In this document: piece by piece, positions 8,950 to 16,984 of the stretch
Layout of the letters: every line of letters begins with the position of its first letter
Position numbering within the stretch: position 1 is the first letter of the stretch
Made by a program: the position numbers and the translations under genes
Assembly: GCA_016866305.1 (NCBI GenBank)
Contig: VGMX01000001.1
Coordinates: 1 to 64,000, forward strand
DNA: 64,000 bases
Origin: Chlorobiota bacterium
Lineage (GTDB): Bacteria > Bacteroidota > Chlorobiia > Chlorobiales > Chlorobiaceae
Reading direction: 5' to 3'
The notes under the pieces: generated by a model
Seen by the model: only the letters and a program-made list of their open reading frames with translations
Databases searched by the model: none
What the model was told of the DNA's origin: nothing

Positions 8950-9945
8950 TTACTCCTTTTCAACCGGCAGTTTCGCCTTTTTCATCTTTTCGCGGAATTC
9001 GTCCTCGTACTCACGGTAGGTACGGAACTTCATGGGCTGCCGCCAGGGGTTCACATGCATCTTTTCGCGGCTGTTGTTCACCATGGCACGGGTCGGGCTC
9101 AGGAATATCGCCCCCATGTGCACGAGCTTGCTGAAAGGAAAATAGAGGAGCAGCATGCAGACAAGAAAGAGGTGCACATAGAAAAGGGCACCGATCTCGC
9201 CCGGAGGATCGAAACTGAAGCTCATGAGCCTCAGCATCTGGTCCTTGACGGCCATCACATCGACTTTGGCGATGTAACGCATGAGCACGCCGACAACAAC
9301 AATTCCGCCGATGAGAAAGAGCGGAAAGTAATCGGTCGGCAGTGAAATGAGACGCATCTTTGCATCCGCCACGCGCCGCACAAAGAGGAAGGTTGCCGCA
9401 GAGAGCGCAAGTGCGTCGGTAACATAAAAGGAAGGAAGCGTGATATCGAAGAAACTGTCGTACTGATCGAGAGCTTCCGCCAGGCCCGGCACCATGACAA
9501 AGAAGAAGCGCGCATGGCGCAGCACGATGACGAGGAGTGACCAGTGAAAAACCAGACCGCCGAGCCAGAGCCACTTGTTCGAACCGTACACAAGATCAGG
9601 TCCTTTACGAAGCTCGGCCCTGGTATTGCGGAACAGTGAACGGAACAGGAGCACTTCGGAAAGCACCCTGACGGCAGCAAAGAAAGGATTGGATGGACTT
9701 TCGATCTTGTTCGGCCTGATCCAGTCCAGCGATTTTTCCTGTCCGCAGGTGGTGGTGATATTGTACGGTACCGGACGGCGCAGCCAGTCGGCCATGCGAA
9801 AAACGAAGCCAAAAAGAAACACTGCTGCTGCAAGATAGGGAATGAGAACGCCGAACAGGTAATCGAGGCCAGCATACTGCACACCGACAAAGGGAACCAG
9901 CGCAAGCACGGTTACCATCCCGAGAGGCATGAGAATCTTCTTCAT
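8950..9945 (-). CDS. dsrM: DsrM, NarI-type cytochrome b subunit
   Basis: 331 residues with five or six hydrophobic helices and membrane histidines (for example GGLVFHWSLLVIVLRHARF). NarI/HdrE-like di-haem b protein in the cytoplasmic membrane that should accept electrons from DsrK and reduce quinone, or run the other way. The start overlaps the dsrT stop by four bases (ATGA) and the stop is two bases before dsrK, so dsrT-M-K are tightly coupled. Confidence 0.93.
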   Translation of the reverse strand: MKKILMPLGMVTVLALVPFVGVQYAGLDYLFGVLIPYLAAAVFLFGFVFRMADWLRRPVPYNITTTCGQEKSLDWIRPNKIESPSNPFFAAVRVLSEVLLFRSLFRNTRAELRKGPDLVYGSNKWLWLGGLVFHWSLLVIVLRHARFFFVMVPGLAEALDQYDSFFDITLPSFYVTDALALSAATFLFVRRVADAKMRLISLPTDYFPLFLIGGIVVVGVLMRYIAKVDVMAVKDQMLRLMSFSFDPPGEIGALFYVHLFLVCMLLLYFPFSKLVHMGAIFLSPTRAMVNNSREKMHVNPWRQPMKFRTYREYEDEFREKMKKAKLPVEKE

Positions 9946-10388
9946 GAGCCGGTCCTCCCGAGCAGCATGTGCATCTTGCTGCGGCTCTCCTCCACCTTCA
10001 GCTGGTAGATGGTTTCACGGTGCTCCATGAAGCGGTCGAAAGCTTCGAAAACGGTCTCCTCGATTCTCTCCCGGCAGAACGATGCGTCGGCTTCCGCCCC
10101 CCCGGTTTCCTGCAGGATTGCCGAAAGTTCCCGAAACAGCGAAAGGCTCCGCGAAGGACGGAATGGATGCACGGCAAGAATGCGCGTAACGCGAAGGACT
10201 CCTTCATGGCAGAGATCGCTATCATTATGGAATCCGTCAAGAATCATGCCCATGCCGTCGGCAAGCGCTTCCGCCAGCGGAGTGCCGGGAGCCATCTTCC
10301 CGGTAAAAAGGTCCAGGCCGCGTTCATGCCATCGATGAAGGATTGTTTCCCGGTTTTCCCGGATGATCCGCTCCCAGGTACGCTTCAT
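9942..10388 (-). CDS. dsrT: DsrT, RsbRD-N-terminal-like protein
   Basis: 148 residues, mainly helical. Seen: N-terminal WERIIRENRETILHRWHERGLDLF, resembling the RsbRD N-terminal (globin-sensor-like) helical domain; then FDRFMEHRETIYQLKVEES near the C-terminus. The gene occupies the dsrT position, between dsrH and dsrM, known in green sulfur bacteria and sulfate reducers. Its biochemical role is not established; possible sensor or assembly factor for DsrMKJOP is inference. Overlaps dsrM by 4 bases. Confidence 0.85.
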   Translation of the reverse strand: MKRTWERIIRENRETILHRWHERGLDLFTGKMAPGTPLAEALADGMGMILDGFHNDSDLCHEGVLRVTRILAVHPFRPSRSLSLFRELSAILQETGGAEADASFCRERIEETVFEAFDRFMEHRETIYQLKVEESRSKMHMLLGRTGS

Positions 10389-10420
10389 AGGATCAGGATG
10401 GAAGGTTTACCAAAAAAAAC

Positions 10421-10714
10421 TCAAAGCCAGCTGTTCACCTGATGCTCCACAACCAGATCGACGAATCCGTCGTAATCGATGCTCGATACGCCTTCGACAA
10501 TGTTCGAAATACCACGGGCATCAAGGTCGGGGCCCAGGGCATAGACCGGATTGTTTTTCATGACGCCTGCAAGAGTTTCAGAAAATCGATTGGCCTGCTG
10601 GACAGCATAGACGCCATCCTCGATGAAAAGCACCGGATCACCCGGCTGGAGAAACCTGATGCAGGTTTCAAGGCTGTCAGTTGAAAATGGAGATTTATTG
10701 ATGGTATGCAGCAT
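10421..10714 (-). CDS. dsrH: DsrH, sulfur-relay protein (TusB-like)
   Basis: 97 residues. Seen: the DsrE-fold opening MLHTINKSPF, the conserved cysteine at DSLETCIRF (residue ~18), and VLFIEDGVYAV. DsrE2F2H2 is a soluble cytoplasmic hexamer that transfers sulfur from persulfide carriers to DsrC. Normal length. Third of the contiguous dsrE-F-H set. Confidence 0.93.
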   Translation of the reverse strand: MLHTINKSPFSTDSLETCIRFLQPGDPVLFIEDGVYAVQQANRFSETLAGVMKNNPVYALGPDLDARGISNIVEGVSSIDYDGFVDLVVEHQVNSWL

Positions 10715-10725
10715 TGAGATGAAAC

Positions 10726-11097
10726 TTAGTGGTGAATAATGACATCCTGTTCCTTCATGAGCGAGCCTATTTCGGAGGATTCAAGCACCTCGACATCAAC
10801 GACGAGATCCTCTTCGCCCAGCCCTCTCTCCTCAAGCGATACCCGGTCGACATACAGTTTTTCAACATCGTAACCGTCAAGCGCCATAAAGGTTTTTGCA
10901 AATCCCTTGATGCCGATACCTGCCGTATCCTGATTTTTTTTCAGCGAGTAGACACCGTCGCCGATGAAAACCAGCGACAGATCCTGCTCGTAGGCAGCCA
11001 TAATGAGAATCATCTCCAGACCTTCGTAGGTGTAGATGGTGCCGTGAGGCGCTTGGCGCATCACATGCATGATCTTTTTCACATTTTCGTTTCCCAT
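10726..11097 (-). CDS. dsrF: DsrF, sulfur-relay protein (TusC-like)
   Basis: 123 residues. DsrE-fold protein with the family segments KIMHVMRQAPHGTIYTYEGLE and LSLVFIGDGVYSLKKNQDT. No cysteine is visible in the sequence, in line with a structural rather than a sulfur-carrying role for DsrF in the DsrEFH hexamer. It sits 4 bp after the dsrE stop and 11 bp before dsrH. Confidence 0.93.
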   Translation of the reverse strand: MGNENVKKIMHVMRQAPHGTIYTYEGLEMILIMAAYEQDLSLVFIGDGVYSLKKNQDTAGIGIKGFAKTFMALDGYDVEKLYVDRVSLEERGLGEEDLVVDVEVLESSEIGSLMKEQDVIIHH

Positions 11098-11101
11098 GGT
11101 G

Positions 11102-11461
11102 TCAGTCTCCGAAGGTTAGAAGTCTGTCATTGCGAATTGCTATGTCGGTAAGGTTGCCAAGGCCTGTGATTTCACTGCCTTCAATCAGCACGTCATCACA
11201 GATGCCGCGCCGCTTGGATGCTGCGATGCAGGCCAGGATTTCAACGCCATGTTCCTTGTGAAGCTGACCCCAGCGGGAGGAGATATGCCGGTCGTCCTGG
11301 GGCGGGTCCATCAGTTTTGTAACGTTGGCCACCCCGTCGTTGTACAGAAAAACGGCATCCACCGTGTGTCCTTTCCTGATTGCTGCTTCGGCAAACTTGT
11401 ATGCCGTATCGGCAGCCTGGTGGTTGTAAGGCCCTTCCTTGAGCAGAATTCCAATTTTCAC
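11102..11461 (-). CDS. dsrE: DsrE, sulfurtransferase subunit (TusD-like)
   Basis: 119 residues when started at the GTG at 11461; the tracked TTG two codons upstream is also possible, and neither has a strong ribosome site. Seen: VKIGILLKEGPYNHQAADTA matching the DsrE N-terminus and the active-site cysteine in ILACIAASKRRGI (residue ~78), the residue that carries persulfide sulfur in characterised DsrE. Passes sulfur to DsrC. First gene of dsrEFH. Confidence 0.92.
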   Translation of the reverse strand: MKIGILLKEGPYNHQAADTAYKFAEAAIRKGHTVDAVFLYNDGVANVTKLMDPPQDDRHISSRWGQLHKEHGVEILACIAASKRRGICDDVLIEGSEITGLGNLTDIAIRNDRLLTFGD

Positions 11462-11510
11462 GGTCAAGAAGTCTTGTGGTTAGGAAAAAAAACAGACCGC
11501 TCCAGGCATG

Positions 11511-11882
11511 CTAACAGCACTGGGCGGCCTCTTCCATGACAGCCTCGTACAGAGGCAGCCAGGTTTCGGCGTATTCCGCAAAGGGTTTCTCCATATACTG
11601 TGCGAAATAAAGCGCATCGGCTGCTTTCCGGATATCGCCCGCCCTGAGGGCCTCGAGGGCCTTGCGGCCATAAGCCGACGTATCTTCTGCGGTCAGGACA
11701 ACCTGCCGCCAGTAATTCTGTGCTTCCAGCCGGCTGACGCTGGTTCGGGGCAGCGTCATGGCCTCCTTGAGCGAATTGACGGCAATGCCACGCGGCCCGA
11801 ACACTGCGGTCCAGCCTGTTTCAGCCCAGCCGGCAGTGCGGGCGAGGGCTTCTTCGGTCTGATGGATGAGAGCTTCGTACAT
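11511..11882 (-). CDS. dsrU: DsrU, protein of unknown function in the dsr operon
   Basis: 123 residues. By position between dsrL and dsrE this is the gene called dsrU in green sulfur bacteria. No known domain recognised. Seen: soluble, helix-rich and amphipathic, with many aromatic residues (YFAQYMEKPFAEYAETWLPLY) and a C-terminal cysteine pair (AAQCC) that could bind sulfur or metal. Lies 49 bp before the dsrE start, so it is probably co-transcribed. Symbol rests on position, not on a confirmed homology search. Confidence 0.75.
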   Translation of the reverse strand: MYEALIHQTEEALARTAGWAETGWTAVFGPRGIAVNSLKEAMTLPRTSVSRLEAQNYWRQVVLTAEDTSAYGRKALEALRAGDIRKAADALYFAQYMEKPFAEYAETWLPLYEAVMEEAAQCC

Positions 11883-11991
11883 GTACTGTGCAGGTTGCTG
11901 TTAATGTTGCTGATGCTGCCGGTCAGTGGAGTCAGGCGGAAGCAAAAGGACAAAAACTTTTCACTTCGCTCTCCCGACTCCTGCCTCCTTC

Positions 11992-13725
11992 TTATAGCCC
12001 GTCCCCCATACCCATCTGGATATAACCTGAAGGACAAACCAGTGAACAGATGTGGCAACCGACACATTTCGTGTAGTCGGTATACACCTTCTCGCCCTCG
12101 GGATTGTCCCGGAAACGGGTGACGGCTTCCTGAGGACAGAAAGATACGCACTGTTTGCAGTCGAAGCAAAGGCCGCAACTCATACAGCGTGTGGATTCTG
12201 CCTGTGCCACCTCTCTCTGAAGCGCTACGAGCAGCTCGTCGTGATTGCCGACCACCTCTTCAGGCTCTATGGTCCGGCGTTTTGCCTGGGGCGAGTGGAA
12301 AAAATACAGGGTATCCTGCTTCTGAACCTTGGTCACCTCGCGGTACCCCTGTTCGGGAAGCGGCTCGCCCTTGAGAAACGCATCGATCGCTTCCGCTGCC
12401 TTGCGCCCATGACCGACAGCCGTTGTAATGAGATCGACCTTGATGGCATCGCCGCCGCCGAACACCTTCTCCTTGCCGGCAATACGGAAATGCCTGTCGA
12501 CTTTCAGCCATGGCCTGCCGCTCGCAATGCTTTCAAGTCCCTGCATGTCGGTTGTCTGACCGATAGCCGCAACCACCATGTCTCCTTCGATCTCGAACGT
12601 TTCGCCGGAGCTCTTGTAGCGGAAGAACGGTATGGGAGAGTTCCACCCTTCTTCACCCTTCTCCTTTTTCACCATACGCGAGCACACAAGGCCGCGAACG
12701 CCGTTTTCTCCGGAAAGCAGCCCGGTCACCCCGGTCTGGTAGTGCATGATGGTCCCTTCACGGTCAGCATCGTCGAACTCGTTCTCGAAACAGGCCATCT
12801 CCTCGCGGGGCACACCGGAAACAATGACGGCTTCCGATCCGAGACGCAGGGCAAGACGCGCCACGTCCATGGCAACGTTGCCGTCACCGATGACAATCAC
12901 CTTTTTACCGACCGGAATGTCGTCGCCCATAACCTCGTAGTTGCGCAGGAAATCGATGGCGTTGGTGGCTCCCTTCGCGGCTTCGAATCCCTCGATCGGG
13001 AGACCGCGGCCAACCTGGGCTCCAACGCCGACAAACACGGCGTCATAGTCGGCCTCGAGCTGTTCGAGCGTCACCTCTTTTCCGACACGCTCACCCATTT
13101 TCAGCTCCACGCCAAGATCGGTGATCCGTTTGATCTCGGCCTCGAGCACCCTGCGATCGACACGGTAACCCATGATGCCGTAAAGCACCATGCCCCCAAG
13201 CTTTTTGTTGGCGTCATAGATCGTGACGGCATGCCCTCTGCGGCGAAGCTGGTATGCTGCCGAAAGGCCGGCAGGACCGCCACCGATCACGGCAATGCGT
13301 TTTCCGCTGTCCGGACCCGGAGCAGGAAGTTTCAGGCCGGCTTCGATACCGTAGTTGCCGACCGCCTGCTCAAGCGCATTGATGGCAACGCTCTCGTCGT
13401 GATACTGACGGTTGCAGCCTTTCTGGCAGGGATGCGGGCAGATCCTGCCCATGACTGCCGGAAAGGGGTTCATCGTGACGATCGTCTCCCACGCCTCTTT
13501 CCAGGCGTCTTCGCTCTTTTCCGTGCCGTTCAGGATACGGTTGTATCCCCGGATATCCTCCCCTGCAGGACACTCGGCCGTACAGGGAGGGGTCTGCCGC
13601 ACATAGATCGGGCATTTGTGACTGCTGTCACCGAAAGCCACGATCTTGTCCGTCCCTTCAAGTTCCCTGAAAGAAGGAAACCGGTAGTTGTTTGCAAAAT
13701 CAAGAATAGGATTTGATTCCACCAT
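11992..13725 (-). CDS. dsrL: DsrL, NAD(P)H:acceptor iron-sulfur flavoprotein
   Basis: 577 residues. N-terminal GltD-like ferredoxin region with CPIYVRQTPPCTAECPAGEDI and CPHPCQKGC. FAD-binding loop VIGGGPAGLSAAYQLRRRGH at ~145 and NAD(P)-binding loop VIVIGDGNVAMDVARLAL at ~285. C-terminal two-cluster ferredoxin CMSCGLCFDCKQCVSFCP and CVGCHICSLVCP. DsrL is thought to take electrons from reverse DsrAB and pass them to NAD(P). Cytoplasmic. Follows dsrB by 18 bp. Confidence 0.94.
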   Translation of the reverse strand: MVESNPILDFANNYRFPSFRELEGTDKIVAFGDSSHKCPIYVRQTPPCTAECPAGEDIRGYNRILNGTEKSEDAWKEAWETIVTMNPFPAVMGRICPHPCQKGCNRQYHDESVAINALEQAVGNYGIEAGLKLPAPGPDSGKRIAVIGGGPAGLSAAYQLRRRGHAVTIYDANKKLGGMVLYGIMGYRVDRRVLEAEIKRITDLGVELKMGERVGKEVTLEQLEADYDAVFVGVGAQVGRGLPIEGFEAAKGATNAIDFLRNYEVMGDDIPVGKKVIVIGDGNVAMDVARLALRLGSEAVIVSGVPREEMACFENEFDDADREGTIMHYQTGVTGLLSGENGVRGLVCSRMVKKEKGEEGWNSPIPFFRYKSSGETFEIEGDMVVAAIGQTTDMQGLESIASGRPWLKVDRHFRIAGKEKVFGGGDAIKVDLITTAVGHGRKAAEAIDAFLKGEPLPEQGYREVTKVQKQDTLYFFHSPQAKRRTIEPEEVVGNHDELLVALQREVAQAESTRCMSCGLCFDCKQCVSFCPQEAVTRFRDNPEGEKVYTDYTKCVGCHICSLVCPSGYIQMGMGDGL

Positions 13726-13743
13726 GGTCGTTTTCTCCTTCGG

Positions 13744-14823
13744 TTAGAACCGGACGTGTGCCGACTGGTTGAAGGTGGTTCTGGCATGACGGTAGCTGTC
13801 GATCATGTTGTCGTCGAACGTCAGGCCGGTTTCTTCGAAAAAGCGCTTCCAACCGATACGGTTGATCCACTCGCCCACACGCTCCCAGGGACGACCACCC
13901 GCCTTATAGGCGGTAAGAATCTTGCCGATCACCTCGGTGACTTCAGGCCAGCGGGGCGGATTGTTCGGCAGGTTGTGCGCAACAATGCTCATGGTGGAAG
14001 GTTTCGTGCGGGCATTGCTGTTCTTGCCTCCGACCCAGACTGCGAATTTCGAGTGCTCGGGATGGTTGATCTCCATGGCGGGACATGCTCCGAAACAGGC
14101 GCCGCAGCAGATGCACTTGGCTTCATCCACCATGAGCGAGCGCTTGCCGTTCACCACGGTCGGGCGGATTGCCGCGACGGGGCAGCGGGCAACGGCTTTC
14201 GGCAGCTCGCAGACCATCGCCAGGTGATCGTGGTTGATACGAGGCGGACGGGTATGCTTCACCACAATGGCAATATCTGCCTGACCACCGCAGTTGATGG
14301 AGCAGCAGGAGGTTGACAGACGCACCTTGTTGGGCATCTGCATATCCTTGAACTCCTTGTAGACAGAGTCCATCATCGACTTCACCACGCCGGAGGCGTC
14401 GGTTGCAGGAATATCGCAGTGCAGCCAGCCCTGGGTGTGGGAAACTGCAGAGACGCACATGCCGGTACCGCCGACAGGGAACCCGAGTGACTCGAGTTCA
14501 GCGATCATCGGCTCGACATGCTCCTTGTTCGGGGTCAAAAACTCCACGTTGTTGCGAACCGTGAAGCGAAGGTAGCCGTCAGCATATTTGTCGGCAATGT
14601 CGCACAGCACGCGAACCATGTCCACCGTATCCTGGCGGGGAGTTCCAGCCCTGACGGTCCAGATGGCATCACCGCTTTCCGCTACGTGCATCAGGACGCC
14701 AGGCTTCGGAATTTCATGGTACTTCCATTTGCCGTAATTCTTTCTTACCACCGGATGAAGGGCCTCTTCATAGGTATGAGGACCCGACTCGATGGTCTTC
14801 CATGTTCTTTGGTAACTGCTCAT
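13744..14823 (-). CDS. dsrB: DsrB, reverse dissimilatory sulfite reductase beta subunit
   Basis: 359 residues. Seen: sulfite-reductase core VRLSTSCCSINCGGQADIAI, the inserted ferredoxin domain CICCGACFGACPAMEI, and VWVGGKNSNARTKPS. DsrB holds siroheme-[4Fe-4S] with DsrA in an alpha2beta2 enzyme which, in sulfur oxidisers, oxidises DsrC-bound sulfur to sulfite. The 86-bp gap to dsrA is longer than others in the operon and shows no clear terminator. Confidence 0.96.
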   Translation of the reverse strand: MSSYQRTWKTIESGPHTYEEALHPVVRKNYGKWKYHEIPKPGVLMHVAESGDAIWTVRAGTPRQDTVDMVRVLCDIADKYADGYLRFTVRNNVEFLTPNKEHVEPMIAELESLGFPVGGTGMCVSAVSHTQGWLHCDIPATDASGVVKSMMDSVYKEFKDMQMPNKVRLSTSCCSINCGGQADIAIVVKHTRPPRINHDHLAMVCELPKAVARCPVAAIRPTVVNGKRSLMVDEAKCICCGACFGACPAMEINHPEHSKFAVWVGGKNSNARTKPSTMSIVAHNLPNNPPRWPEVTEVIGKILTAYKAGGRPWERVGEWINRIGWKRFFEETGLTFDDNMIDSYRHARTTFNQSAHVRF

Positions 14824-14909
14824 GATGTTCTTTATTCCGTTTGAAGTGTTTTCCGCCCGACGGACGGGATAGTTGCTTCTGATTCAGACCCCTTCCGGGA
14901 GCGCCGTGC

Positions 14910-16169
14910 CTAGTACGGCGCCTTGAAATACGGGTTATCACGCGGCCTCGAGACCAGATTGATATCGGCTTCGAGTCCGACGCCATCAAGGAACTGCTTG
15001 AGACCGACGCGCTCGATGGTTTCGCCGATACGCTCGTGATCGAGCCCGGCATCTTCCCACCAGTCGATAATCTCTTCGATCTGTTCGATGAAAGCCTCGA
15101 TATCCTCATCGGTCTCCATCTTCATGAACGGAATAACGAGGGAACCCATGTTCACGCCAACCTTGAGCGTGTTCTTGCCTCCCATAAGCAGCGAAATACC
15201 GCGATCCCTGCCGGGAGAGAGCGCCTTGGGCATGACGTTCAGGCAGTGCATGCACCGGACGCAATCCTTTGTCTCGATATGCATTTCGCCGTCCTTCAGC
15301 GAAATTGCCCTGGTCGGGCAGAGGTTGATGACCTGGTTCACCAGGGCATCCATGCCATTCTTCTCCGTCCAGGCTTTCACTTCGGCGCGATCGACCTGAA
15401 TGGCATCACGCCACGTACCGATAACAGCAAGGTCGGAACGCATGATAGCGTTGGTGCAATCGTTCGGGCACCCCGAAAACTTGAATTTCAGCTTGTAGTT
15501 CCATTCCGGACGATGCAGAACGCCGACAAAATGTTTCAGCGCCGTAAGATGGAGCTTCAGGTTGTCGTAGCAGGCATTCTCGCAACGGCCAGGGCCGATA
15601 CACGACACGCCGGTACGCATCCCTGCGCCGGCACCGCCGAGATCCCAGCCTTTCTGGTTCAGTTCGTCGAAACACTGCTGTACCTTGTCCTGCTCGATAC
15701 CCTGCAGCATGATATCACCGGTCTGGCCATGCAGGGTGATGATGCCGGTACCGTGCTTCTCCCAGATGTCACACAACTCACGCAGCATGGCTGTATTGTA
15801 ATGCAGGCCCGGAGCAGGCTGGATCCTCATGGTGTGGAACTCGGCAGCCTCGGGAAACTTGTCCTTGATCATGGAGTAACGGGTAATGATGCCCGCACCA
15901 TAACCGTCGACGGTTACAAGACCGCCTTTCCAGTACCCCATCTTCGTATTGTAGGAGTATTCCAGCTGATCCATAACTCCGCGAAGCATCGGCTTTCTGG
16001 TCCGCTCGGCAAGCCCCTTGAATCCGGAAATAAAGCTTGGCCACGGACCGTTCTCAAGTTCGTCAAGCATGGGGGTGGGATTGAGAAACTTGCCGTTTCC
16101 GTTCCCTCCGGCATTGCATCCCCCGCAATGATGCACTTCCTGCGAAGCCGCATCTTTCGCACCTTCCAT
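14910..16169 (-). CDS. dsrA: DsrA, reverse dissimilatory sulfite reductase alpha subunit
   Basis: 419 residues; AGGAGG site six bases before the ATG. Seen: siroheme-cluster cysteines CIGPGRCENACYD and KFSGCPNDCTNA, a ferredoxin domain with CPTRAI and CVRCMHCLNVMP, and WWEDAGLDHERIGETIERVG near the C-terminus. Catalytic core of the sulfur-oxidising enzyme. Residues 1-27 form a cysteine- and glycine-rich leader (HHCGGCNAGGNGNG) ahead of the usual start of the fold at TPMLDELENGPWPSF; this may bind an additional metal or partner. Confidence 0.96.
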   Translation of the reverse strand: MEGAKDAASQEVHHCGGCNAGGNGNGKFLNPTPMLDELENGPWPSFISGFKGLAERTRKPMLRGVMDQLEYSYNTKMGYWKGGLVTVDGYGAGIITRYSMIKDKFPEAAEFHTMRIQPAPGLHYNTAMLRELCDIWEKHGTGIITLHGQTGDIMLQGIEQDKVQQCFDELNQKGWDLGGAGAGMRTGVSCIGPGRCENACYDNLKLHLTALKHFVGVLHRPEWNYKLKFKFSGCPNDCTNAIMRSDLAVIGTWRDAIQVDRAEVKAWTEKNGMDALVNQVINLCPTRAISLKDGEMHIETKDCVRCMHCLNVMPKALSPGRDRGISLLMGGKNTLKVGVNMGSLVIPFMKMETDEDIEAFIEQIEEIIDWWEDAGLDHERIGETIERVGLKQFLDGVGLEADINLVSRPRDNPYFKAPY

Positions 16170-16222
16170 AATTCCTCCTTTAGTTCACCGTTAAATTGGG
16201 TTTGAAAAAGCGGTCCATCGCA

Positions 16223-16558
16223 TTACACGCAGCCGGTCGGCTTCGGAAGCCCGGCAATCTTGCAGGCCTGAAGCGCAGGGCCTTTCGGGAAAAGACCGTA
16301 CAGGAACTCGGAAGCCTCTTTCTTGTCCATGCCTTTCTCCGATGCGATTGCCTTTGTCAGCACTTTTACTGCAGGAGCAATCTGGTACTCCTCATAGTAA
16401 TTCCTGAGAAACCTGACCAGGTCCCAGTGCGCTTCATCCATCCGGATATCTTCGCCTTCGGCAAGCTTTACGGCCACATCTTCGTTCCAGTCCTCGATAT
16501 TGACGAGGTAACCGTTTTCATCGGTTTCATAGCTGACTCCGTTGATTTCAATGCTCAT
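16223..16558 (-). CDS. dsrC: DsrC, sulfur carrier and DsrAB substrate
   Basis: 111 residues; AAAGGAG ribosome site. Seen: the C-terminal arm ACKIAGLPKPTGCV with the two conserved cysteines ten residues apart, which carry the sulfur atom as persulfide or trisulfide. These sit in the flexible arm that enters DsrAB. Two duplicated promoter cassettes lie upstream (16680-16708 and 16899-16927), so dsrC is probably the first gene of the main dsr transcript. 53 bp before dsrA. Confidence 0.96.
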   Translation of the reverse strand: MSIEINGVSYETDENGYLVNIEDWNEDVAVKLAEGEDIRMDEAHWDLVRFLRNYYEEYQIAPAVKVLTKAIASEKGMDKKEASEFLYGLFPKGPALQACKIAGLPKPTGCV

Positions 16559-16679
16559 GACTGTTCTCCTTTGGTGATGATTGAGTGTTAACTATTGCCC
16601 ATACCTCCAGCCGGACATCTCCGGGCATGGCACGCAGGACGCTGCCTTTAAAAAAACAGTTATATATTTATATGGCTAT

Positions 16680-16714
16680 ATAGTAATAAAGGTAAACCTG
16701 TTTTTCAAATCCTG
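16680..16714 (-). promoter_or_regulatory. Proximal copy of a duplicated promoter cassette before dsrC
   Basis: On the minus strand TTGAAA, a 17-base spacer and TACTAT: a good sigma-70-type promoter (-35 at 16703-16708, -10 at 16680-16685). The 35-bp segment is repeated at 16899-16933 with 32 of 35 identical bases. Predicted start near 16673 gives a leader of about 115 bases to dsrC. Inferred; no transcript data. Confidence 0.65.
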
Positions 16715-16898
16715 CAAAAAAAATATTTTTCAGTTTGTCAAGATATGGCAGCGCAGGATGCTGAAGATGCGACACAGCATGGAATGCATGCCCTGCACTC
16801 AGATACCGTAACATGATGTAAGGGGTTGGACACCGAGTGCCCTCAGAAAATACCGGGGAAAAACAGCACCAAGAACACCGAAGTGGATATAGACTTTT

Positions 16899-16933
16899 AT
16901 AGTAATAAAAGGAAGCCTGTTTTTCAAATCCTG
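16899..16933 (-). promoter_or_regulatory. Distal copy of the duplicated promoter cassette before dsrC
   Basis: TTGAAA (16922-16927), 17-base spacer and TACTAT (16899-16904) on the minus strand. The three differences from the proximal copy all fall in the spacer, leaving both hexamers and their spacing intact. It lies only ~50 bp after the dsrN stop. Confidence 0.65.
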
Positions 16934-16984
16934 ATATCATTTTTTTACCCCCTCCGGAACGGAACCCGACATCCCCAGACCCCA

